A stretch of 64,000 bases of DNA. It comes from Tritrichomonas musculus (Eukaryota; Parabasalia; Tritrichomonadida; Tritrichomonadidae). The position numbers were made by a program, and so were the translations under genes. The notes under the pieces were generated by a model. It was not told the DNA's origin. It did not search any database and saw only the letters and a list, made by a program, of their open reading frames with translations. Below, in pieces: positions 1 through 7,547 of the stretch. The stretch's first letter is position 1. Each line of letters starts with the position of its first letter. The stretch spans positions 310,001-374,000 of the forward strand of contig JAPFFF010000041.1 in the NCBI GenBank assembly GCA_039105265.1, written 5' to 3'.

Positions 1-1113
1 GCAATATCCTTTACTGTCTTCTTCATCACCCCAGCCATTGTATGGAGGAAGTTCGTTCGCTTGTTTCAATCTTGCATGAGCTTCTTCAATGTTGAGTGGT
101 GTCCAATCATGATGACCGTACTTATTATCAAGAAACTCTTTTGTAAATTCATCAGCATCATACAAAATGAATTTTCGACTATAAACATCCAATACTTGAC
201 CAATATATAAGTCTTTGTCTGTATAATTTTCGTTTGTTCCTGGTACTTTCAGATGAGTTCGCATCAAGAATCGAGAAACAGGATCACGACCTGAGTTAAT
301 TGGTAGAACTTGCGTAATTTCAATAGTGTCATCGACAAGGAAGAAGTGAACAACGAACTTCCTTTTCTCACCAAACAATGCTTTTCTGTCATCCCACGTA
401 GAGTAGAAACGAAGTACTTTGCCATCAAAGTCAAGAAACCTACGAAGATTAGTTTTATCAGTATTAATATATGAAACTCTAATAGGTCTTTCTGTAATCC
501 TTCTTTTGACTGAATAAAGATCATCTGGTGGCTCTTCAAAGTCATTGAGTTGTCTACCTACTGATTGGAAGTATTCTTCTGTGAATTTATCACATGCATA
601 TATCCTATATACGATGCCAAAAATTTCCATGCTTTGACCAACATTGAAATCTGAAATCTTATAAAATGATCCACTTGGTTCAATATTCGGATTTATAACT
701 CTCATTCGACGGAGAAAAACACCTTGAGTCATTCCACTATTTCTTTCATGGTTTTCTTCAATCATAACTGTATCATCTTCAAGATAAACCATTATTCTAA
801 CATACCGAACGCGATATGTTTCATCATTACTTTCTGGAACAGTTTCTCTGAAATATGCATAAAACCTTAAAACAAGATGCTCATATGCAACATGAGCTGG
901 AATATAATCAGGAAAAGTTGAAACAGGCTCACGAGGCGGCGCTCTTGTGGTAATTGATTCAGATCTAAGAGTAACTGAATTTTCAAGATCTTCAGGGCGC
1001 GGAGGTCTTTGGCCCCTAAGACCTGCAGTCACTGTTAATATCTGGGGCTTTCTATAATCGGTTTTTCGAGGATCGTAGAAAGAATAACCTGGAAGCTTCG
1101 GAAGATTCGTCAT
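1..1113 (-). CDS. EFHC1/EFHC2-like DM10-domain axonemal protein (5' part; 3' end beyond window)
   Basis: Reading the minus strand from the ATG at 1113 gives 371 residues with no stop, running off the left edge. Two DM10 domains are visible: about residues 80-185 (starts HLVLRFYAYFRE, contains VYLEDDTVMI and NSGMTQGVFLRRMR) and about 230-340 (LRFYSTWDD, VHFFLVDDTIEITQ). This pairing and the NSG-x-x-QG-x-x-x-RR signature are those of EFHC1/EFHC2/Rib72, microtubule inner proteins that sit inside doublet microtubules of cilia and flagella. The N-terminus (GYSFYDPRKTDYRK) also fits EFHC proteins. A third DM10 and EF-hands would lie outside the window. It implies a flagellated host. The gene is divergent from the Q/N-rich gene on the plus strand. 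Confidence 0.9.
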   Translation of the reverse strand, partial: MTNLPKLPGYSFYDPRKTDYRKPQILTVTAGLRGQRPPRPEDLENSVTLRSESITTRAPPREPVSTFPDYIPAHVAYEHLVLRFYAYFRETVPESNDETYRVRYVRIMVYLEDDTVMIEENHERNSGMTQGVFLRRMRVINPNIEPSGSFYKISDFNVGQSMEIFGIVYRIYACDKFTEEYFQSVGRQLNDFEEPPDDLYSVKRRITERPIRVSYINTDKTNLRRFLDFDGKVLRFYSTWDDRKALFGEKRKFVVHFFLVDDTIEITQVLPINSGRDPVSRFLMRTHLKVPGTNENYTDKDLYIGQVLDVYSRKFILYDADEFTKEFLDNKYGHHDWTPLNIEEAHARLKQANELPPYNGWGDEEDSKGYC

Positions 1114-1607
1114 AAAGGCGGATTCAATATTTAAAACTTTATTTAACGTATATTTTTGATAATAAAAAAAACGTTTTTATCCTATGAAAAAGAAGAAAAA
1201 AATAACCGCCACAAAATATAATCAATCTACTCTTATTTCTAAGTAAAAATCCAAAAAAAATTATTCCACAAGTTAATCATCAGATAAATCATTAAATTTT
1301 GTCTATTTGAACAAAATCAATATTAAAAAAATGCTAATGATGAATTTATTTTAAATTCCATTTATTTCTTATGAAAAAGAAAAAAGGTTTAAGCCATTTC
1401 TTTGTATTTGGCTTCGAATATAATTGTTTTGATATATAATTTTCTTCTTAAATAAAATTAAAAATTGAGAATAATATTCTTAGGTCAAATCATAAAATTC
1501 AATAAATGTAGATATTGTCAAAACATAACATTTTTCAATACTTTTTATTCAATTTCATTCTGATAAAAAAATTCAATTTTTAAAACCGCGCCATTTTTCA
1601 TTCTATC
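1114..1607. other. Intergenic, shared upstream region of two divergent genes
   Basis: About 490 AT-rich bases with A and T runs between the EFHC-like gene and the Q/N-rich gene. Apart from the initiator-like motif next to the plus-strand start I see no gene, RNA or repeat in it. Confidence 0.6.
1598..1604 (+). promoter_or_regulatory. Initiator-like motif TCATTCT
   Basis: TCATTCT lies just before the ATG at 1608, so transcription starting at its A (1600) would give an 8-base leader. The trichomonad initiator TCA(+1)YTW sits within about 20 bases of start codons, so both the position and the sequence fit. No experimental support is available here. Confidence 0.55.
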
Positions 1608-3089
1608 ATGACTCGCCAATATGATATTCAGCCAGCAATATATCCATCAAAGGAAGAACTTGAAGTACTTGAAAAATATCATAGAGCAATTCTAGAACAT
1701 CAAGATAGTCTCAAAACTAGAGATAAGAACATATTTATTAAAGAAGCAGTTTCAAAGCTCAAAAAATATAATCCTAATTGGAATAAAAAAGAGGTTAATA
1801 TGTATTTCAAAAATGCAGAAAAGAAAAATAAAAAGGCGCTGATTAGTTCAAACTCATCATTTGCACAATATCAAAATCCACAAGATAATGCACAAGGTGG
1901 AAATACCATGAAACCGGTTCAAATGGCTCAACCACCAAGACAAGCTCCTGCTCTAATGAATCCTTTTCAAAGTGCAAATCCAAATCTTGTATCTCCTCAA
2001 CAATCACAAGTTCAAGCCCAAATGAATGCATTTCAGCAAACACAATCCAAATCTCCAAGTAAGAAGAATAAGAAAGAAATGGAAGATTCTTCTAAAAATA
2101 ATATGAATGCTACAAACCAACAATCTCCTAGTAAGCAATTTCCTCCAAACTATCCTCAAGCAGTTAATAATATGCAAGGAGGACAAGTTCCAATTACTCA
2201 ACCAACACAAATGCAACAGGCTCAGTTTAATCAACAATTCCAAGCAATGCAAGCTAACCAGCCAACTAAAAAAGGAAAGAAGAGCAAAGAGGATAAAAAG
2301 CTCGCTCAACAACAACAAATGCCTCCAAATCAAATGCAAATGAATTTTCAACCATCTCAAGGACAAATGCAAATGCAACAACAACCAATTCAAGGTCAAC
2401 CTCAAACCTTTAATTCTTTCCAAATGGCAAATCCTGCTCAGCCAGTTCTTCTTGGCCCGCAAGCCCAGACTCCAGCCAAAGGTAAAAGGAAAAGCAAAAA
2501 AGATGCACAAGCACCTGTTATGAATCCAGCAATGTACAAATTTAATCCACAACAACAAGGACAACCAATGATGCAACCAAACATGGGATTCATGCCTCCA
2601 CAACAACAAATGCAACTAAATCAAGGTTCTAATCAAATGATTCCAGTTCAAAATCAAATGGTGGCCAAAGGAATGCCGCAGGTACCTCAACAAATAATGC
2701 AATATCCTTCACCAACACAAGTACCTCAACAACTCCAAAATCAGGCCTTTATGAATATGCAACAGCAGCAACAGAATCCGTTCCAACAACCTCAAAATAA
2801 ACAACGAAATACAAAATCAAAACGTCAACAACAACAACAACTTCCACCTCAACAACAAGTTGAAACTTCGAATCAAAAACAAGAGAATTTGGATGAAGAT
2901 GAATCAAATTCAGATGATGAAGAAGCTTCTGAACAACCACAACCAAGGCAATCACCAAGAAGGCAAAAGAAACAACAAGCTGCAGCAAAAGCTAAGAATG
3001 AAAAAGAAACTCCATCTAAACAGAAAACTCGTGGTAGAAGGCAGAAGACAAAAGGTAGTGATGATGATACTGATGACGACGATCAGTGA
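1608..3089 (+). CDS. Q/N/P/M-rich low-complexity protein with homeodomain-like N-terminus
   Basis: 493 residues. The first 80 residues form a charged helical segment containing SKEELEVLEKYH and, 40 residues on, WNKKEVNMYFKNAEKKNKK, which resembles the recognition helix of a homeodomain (V-x-x-x-F-x-N followed by basic residues). The rest is dominated by glutamine, asparagine, proline and methionine, broken by evenly spaced basic patches (SPSKKNKK, TKKGKKSK, AKGKRKSKK, RNTKSKRQ), and it ends in an acidic run and a basic stretch then DDDTDDDDQ. I infer a nuclear DNA- or chromatin-binding protein with prion-like disordered tail; the basic patches could be nuclear localisation signals. Domain match is weak, so function is not claimed. 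The start is supported by the initiator motif 8 bases upstream. Confidence 0.75.
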   Translation: MTRQYDIQPAIYPSKEELEVLEKYHRAILEHQDSLKTRDKNIFIKEAVSKLKKYNPNWNKKEVNMYFKNAEKKNKKALISSNSSFAQYQNPQDNAQGGNTMKPVQMAQPPRQAPALMNPFQSANPNLVSPQQSQVQAQMNAFQQTQSKSPSKKNKKEMEDSSKNNMNATNQQSPSKQFPPNYPQAVNNMQGGQVPITQPTQMQQAQFNQQFQAMQANQPTKKGKKSKEDKKLAQQQQMPPNQMQMNFQPSQGQMQMQQQPIQGQPQTFNSFQMANPAQPVLLGPQAQTPAKGKRKSKKDAQAPVMNPAMYKFNPQQQGQPMMQPNMGFMPPQQQMQLNQGSNQMIPVQNQMVAKGMPQVPQQIMQYPSPTQVPQQLQNQAFMNMQQQQQNPFQQPQNKQRNTKSKRQQQQQLPPQQQVETSNQKQENLDEDESNSDDEEASEQPQPRQSPRRQKKQQAAAKAKNEKETPSKQKTRGRRQKTKGSDDDTDDDDQ

Positions 3090-3412
3090 TTTTTAAAAAC
3101 ATTCACTGTTTTTTTTATTTGTGTGTTTTGTAAGACGTTTAATTTATATATTATTTTAATTAATAATCGTCGAACTTTTTTTTTTATTTACGATTGTCAT
3201 TTTCCTAAACATTCCTTTTTAGAACAATATTTAAAAATTTAAATGATAATTTAGGCTACTCTTTATTTTTTTTTTATTGATTTTATACTTATAAAATAGA
3301 TATTTTCATTTTTTTGAACAACTTTTTAAATAAAAACGGTTATACGAAAATATAAACTTTATTTTAAAAATTAAGTAAATACCATTAAGTTCAAAAATAA
3401 AATTTAATTTGC
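3090..3412 (+). other. Spacer between Q/N-rich gene and U2 snRNA
   Basis: About 320 bases, very AT-rich. It must contain the 3' end signals of the upstream gene and the promoter of the snRNA gene, but I recognise no specific element. An AATAAA-like run occurs close to the snRNA. Confidence 0.5.
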
Positions 3413-3584
3413 ACTCATGGCGATTCGCTATGAATAAGTGTAGTATCTGTTCTGAATCGCTTGACAGCGGTTCACCCGGTACGTGCCGGGTACCCTGCTC
3501 AAACGAATTTATTACTTCGTCCTTTGCTTTCTAGCTCAGGATGATTGTTGTCCTTCTCCTTACACACCTGAGAAGGTACGACAA
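3413..3584 (+). ncRNA. U2: U2 spliceosomal snRNA
   Basis: The core AAGTGTAGTATCTGTTCT (3436-3453) is identical to the conserved branch-point-recognition region of eukaryotic U2, with GUAGUA at 3440-3445. Downstream, GAATCGC/GCGGTTC (3454-3473) folds as stem IIa and CCCGG/CCGGG (3474-3490) as stem IIb. AATTTATT (3506-3513) could serve as the Sm site. A 3' hairpin pairs CCTTCTC with GAGAAGG (3552-3576), closed by TTGT/ACAA. The transcript ends near a T-run at 3585. The 5' end is uncertain by about five bases. U2 base-pairs with the intron branch point during splicing, and parabasalids are known to keep a small set of introns and spliceosomal snRNAs. GC content stands well above the flanks. Confidence 0.93.
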
Positions 3585-3894
3585 TTTTTAAAAAAACATT
3601 TCTCTTTAATTATTTAAAAAATTTAGTAGAGTGCTATGCTAAATTTTTTATAACAATTAAGTTAAAATGTATAATAAATATCAAATGGCTTTGGTTTACA
3701 CCAAAACTACAATATTTTTATCACTGCAATAAAATTAAATCATTTTATCAATTATATGAACAATGCCGCAGAGAATATATATCCATGAAGTAAAACAAAA
3801 AGCTATTGATAATTATTAAAATAAATTTTTAAAGAATTTTAGAAAACATTTTAATATAAATCAAATAAAAATTAACAAATATATATTAAGATTT
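3585..3894. other. Spacer after U2 snRNA
   Basis: About 310 AT-rich bases starting with a short T/A-run right after the snRNA 3' hairpin. No further gene, RNA or repeat is visible. Confidence 0.5.
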
Positions 3895-6800
3895 TCACTT
3901 GGAAAAAGGGAAATCGTCTTCATCTGACTCATTTTCATCATCATCCTTTGCGATTACCTCGGCCTTGCTCTTGGAAGTCTTCGCCTTTTCGATTATCCAA
4001 CGCAGCTGCTCCTCAGACAGCTTGTCAATGAACTTTGGCTGCTCTCCAACGATCTTTTCCAAGTGTCGGAAGTCGATTCTAGAAGCTGCTTCCTGCTGCG
4101 AGAGAGCGACGGACTTCGGGGAGGATTTTGGCGACTTCCTCTTTGGCGAAGACAAGCTTGCCTTGACATCTTCACTTTTTGAGAACTTTCTCTTAACGAC
4201 CTCATCATGCAAGTTAGCGTCGAATAACCGTGGGAACCGCTCAAGGAACTTTTCTTCGGTCACATCACCATTCTGAAAAAGTTGGTCAATGATGAAGTCG
4301 CCGATAGCCTGCCTGAGCGGGCATGGCGAGACGAGGCAGCTTGTTGCGCAGACGGTCAGTAACTCGTCTGCCAGCTGGCGCAAATTGATGTATTTTGGCA
4401 AGAAATTTGGTATGACCATTTTTTCATTCAAATCAGATTGAATGCTCACATAGTTGTACATGAGGATGAAAAGTGCCATGATGCAGTCCTTGCTCACATC
4501 AACCGTTATCGTATCGGCCGGAAGGGGGGTGCCAAGTTTGCTATCGTAAACGAACTTTTTCTGATCTCGGCCGATAACAACCGTCAAACCGTTTATTCCT
4601 ATCATTTTGAGAGCGAACTCAAGAACCTCCTGGTACTCGATGTTCCTTACGAGGAAGATCAGCTTCTGTTTGAATTCTGTGTTCCTTGATGCGAAGTTTA
4701 GAAAAAGTTCCTTCGAATCATTCAAAATTTTTTCAAGCAAATAACCGTCAATGTAGGTCAGCGACTCGCCAACGAGCCTGAAGGCGTCATATATGTCATC
4801 AACATCACCAATGTCAAAAAGCGGTTTGAAACAAAAAGTTTTAACCGCCTTCACAACCGAAAGCTTCGACTTGGCGAGCTGGTTCGCATCCAGCTCGAGC
4901 GACGAGCTGTCCGAGCCAACGGCTCCATCGGCGGTCTCGACTTCTCCGTCCGGCATGAAGCAGGCGAGCTCAAATTGCACCTTCGACTCTGGAACGAAGA
5001 ACTTCGCTTTTTTTGTGGCAAAAAGTGCATCTATCGTTGCGGGCTTGCCAGACGCGATAGATGCCTTCTTGTCGCACCGGTTGTAGATCTCGCTGAGAAT
5101 GAACTTCGAGAGCTTCGGGTGCATCTTTCCAACGGACTTGAAGTCGATGTGCTGGTGGTGCTTCGGAATGACGCGCGCAAAGAGGGTCCTCAGAAAAACG
5201 AGGTGGCTGTCAGAAAAAAGTGGGGCACCCATGGATCCGTTGCAGGTACTCACACAAAGCGAGAGGAAGTCGCAGGGAGACATCGCAGACACGTGCGCGC
5301 CAAATTCAAGCGCTATCAATCTGTAGAGGCCGCGGGCTCGGCAGAAGTCGATGAATGCGCTAAACGAGTAAATGTCGTATTGGTCACAACCGGCTTTAAA
5401 ACGTTGAGAAGGGTCAATTAAATCAGTGTAGGCAAACAGGAAGAGATCGTGCAATAAATAGTGCGGAATGCGAGTTGATGGGAGGAAGGGACGTCCGATT
5501 CGCTTCTCGAGAACAGACAACGAGGCATAGAGGCCGTTGCTTGTTACAATGAAGTCACTTAGAGGTGTGTGAAATTGTTGGTGACTGAGAAAAACTTTAT
5601 ATAATTTTTGTGTGCGTATTTGGCTGCTGACTGATTCAATTTCGTTTTTTACAACTTGAACGAAATCTTGGTAATCAGACTTGTCCAGGAGAGGAGGGTC
5701 GCTGGCATTTGGAAGAACATTGATTGAATAGAGAATTGACTGGTCAATGGATGGCTCTGATGTCATGGTGAATGAAAATAGATGCGAGAGATCTATTGAT
5801 CTGACACAGTTGTGGAAATTGTATTTGGAGTTGCTACGATTGGATGTGAATATGCCTCCTGCCATATATAAAATTCCATCTTTGCTAACTGTGGCAGCAT
5901 GATAAGAGATTTCTGGGATTGATTCGATATTGACATTTTGTATGCGAAATTCTGATGTTTGAGTGTCGAAAAATATTATAGTCATCGGATCAAGATCTGG
6001 TATGATTTCATTTGTATCAGTTAATTTCATAATTGAATCATACTTATTTGATAAGCAGCCTCCACTAAAGATTATGAACGAATGAAATGGAGTGGGACAA
6101 TATGGCAAAATTACAGCTCCGAAAAGCTTTTTTTTCAATTCAAATGGTATATTTTCTATAGGCTTCCAAGATAATTCTGAAAATTTGTTAAATTCTTGAT
6201 CACATATATTCTTTGGATCTATTCGAACAGATGATATATCTAAATAATAAAAATAATATTCTTCTTGAGATTTTAAATTATTTATATCATCATCAATTAT
6301 TTCGACTTCTTGATCATCATCACTAAGTTCTTGATAATGATATTTGGGATTTTTAAAAATAGCTTTCGTATAATTTGGTGAATAGCCTCCAAAAAGATAT
6401 ATTTTTCCATTAATAAACGTCATTGATGATCCAGCTCGGGGTTTTGGCGGATTTTTAGTATTTATCTTGTACCACATTCCTGTATAAAGCGACCATACCC
6501 ATATGTCATTTAAATACTGCCTCTTTTCTTGAATTGAAGAAATCCCACCAAAAATCCACATTAATTGATTTTTTTGATCCCAGCAAGCAGAATGAAAATA
6601 CCTAGGCGATGGCTTTTTGTTAGATAATTCTGGAGAAAACATTCGATTAGATTTTTGAAGGTTAATCATTCCGGAGAATCCATCTTCAATATTAAAAATA
6701 TCATCTGCGGGATTAAATAAATTGTCAGGAATTAATTTTCTTGATGAATTACTGAAAAAAGCGGAAGATAAAATATCAGTATTCGCTTGAGATTCATTTA

Positions 6801-7173
6801 ATGCACCGGAAATCCATCTAATGGCATAAATACTGGATATAGGAGTTTTTTCAATTGATCGAGTGCTTTCATTGTAACTGAAAGAAAGCCCGCCAAAAGT
6901 AAATGACGTTGCAATTTCTTCGCAATAAACCGTAGATGATGCAATAATATTTGCACAAGGCGTTTCTATGCTTGATTCATAGAGTTGTTCTGGCTTTGTT
7001 ATGGAAAATGAACAAATTTTACCTTTATTATTATTATCGTGTTTAATAAGCGAATTTTCGTTAGTAATGCCACCAAAAAAAGAAAATATACCTGAAATTA
7101 GAACGCTTTGGCTACAAATGTATGGGCGATCTAAAGGAAGAGGAAGATTGATTTTGACTTCCAAGTCTTCCAT
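3895..7173 (-). CDS. Kelch-repeat protein with BTB-like C-terminal half
   Basis: 1,092 residues. The N-terminal half has kelch blades: FSFFGGITNEN near the start, YFHSACWDQKNQLMWIFGG about residue 200, a clear R-A-G-S-S-M then GKIYLFGGY about 255, a further FSGG, and YHAATVSKDGILYMAGG about 440. From about residue 560 a helical segment resembles a BTB/POZ fold (LLHDLFLFAYTD then FIDFCRARGLYRLIALEFGAHV). The tail has lysine/serine-rich and acidic stretches (DDDENESDEDDF). Kelch-BTB proteins often act as scaffolds or cullin-3 substrate adaptors, and that role is an inference here. The part encoded by roughly 3.9-5.5 kb is much richer in G+C than the kelch half, an odd composition step inside one reading frame. 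Confidence 0.75.
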   Translation of the reverse strand: MEDLEVKINLPLPLDRPYICSQSVLISGIFSFFGGITNENSLIKHDNNNKGKICSFSITKPEQLYESSIETPCANIIASSTVYCEEIATSFTFGGLSFSYNESTRSIEKTPISSIYAIRWISGALNESQANTDILSSAFFSNSSRKLIPDNLFNPADDIFNIEDGFSGMINLQKSNRMFSPELSNKKPSPRYFHSACWDQKNQLMWIFGGISSIQEKRQYLNDIWVWSLYTGMWYKINTKNPPKPRAGSSMTFINGKIYLFGGYSPNYTKAIFKNPKYHYQELSDDDQEVEIIDDDINNLKSQEEYYFYYLDISSVRIDPKNICDQEFNKFSELSWKPIENIPFELKKKLFGAVILPYCPTPFHSFIIFSGGCLSNKYDSIMKLTDTNEIIPDLDPMTIIFFDTQTSEFRIQNVNIESIPEISYHAATVSKDGILYMAGGIFTSNRSNSKYNFHNCVRSIDLSHLFSFTMTSEPSIDQSILYSINVLPNASDPPLLDKSDYQDFVQVVKNEIESVSSQIRTQKLYKVFLSHQQFHTPLSDFIVTSNGLYASLSVLEKRIGRPFLPSTRIPHYLLHDLFLFAYTDLIDPSQRFKAGCDQYDIYSFSAFIDFCRARGLYRLIALEFGAHVSAMSPCDFLSLCVSTCNGSMGAPLFSDSHLVFLRTLFARVIPKHHQHIDFKSVGKMHPKLSKFILSEIYNRCDKKASIASGKPATIDALFATKKAKFFVPESKVQFELACFMPDGEVETADGAVGSDSSSLELDANQLAKSKLSVVKAVKTFCFKPLFDIGDVDDIYDAFRLVGESLTYIDGYLLEKILNDSKELFLNFASRNTEFKQKLIFLVRNIEYQEVLEFALKMIGINGLTVVIGRDQKKFVYDSKLGTPLPADTITVDVSKDCIMALFILMYNYVSIQSDLNEKMVIPNFLPKYINLRQLADELLTVCATSCLVSPCPLRQAIGDFIIDQLFQNGDVTEEKFLERFPRLFDANLHDEVVKRKFSKSEDVKASLSSPKRKSPKSSPKSVALSQQEAASRIDFRHLEKIVGEQPKFIDKLSEEQLRWIIEKAKTSKSKAEVIAKDDDENESDEDDFPFSK

Positions 7174-7547
7174 TTAATAAACGTTACTATATCAAAAAGT
7201 TTACTCCAATACAAAAATTCAAGTACTAAATCAAACCAACCCAACCATTTTTTATCATAATAAGCTTTTTTATATCATTTAATAATAAATAGCAATATTA
7301 CACAAATATTTACTTTTTTTCTTAAAAATAAAAATTTGAGAAGTTTATTTGAATCAATTTGAATCATTATTTCATTTTAAATAATTATATCTACCAGATC
7401 TAATTAATCCACAAATCTCTCAAACATCATATAGACTTCAGCAACATAAAAACCAAAATAAACTATTCAAAATCAAATAAACCATTCAAATAAAAAAATA
7501 ACTTTTTTTTACAATAATATATATTACAGACAAGTGAGGTGAAGTGA
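7174..7547. other. Intergenic spacer
   Basis: About 370 AT-rich bases between two minus-strand genes. No gene, RNA or repeat that I can recognise. Confidence 0.5.

Noticed and set aside
264-545. Minus-strand 93-codon frame at the left edge
   Set aside because: Out-of-frame shadow of the EFHC-like gene, whose own frame is open from 1113 to the edge with two clear DM10 domains.
2004-2615. 203-codon minus-strand frame under the Q/N-rich gene
   Set aside because: Antisense shadow of glutamine-rich codons; leucine/tryptophan-rich nonsense composition.
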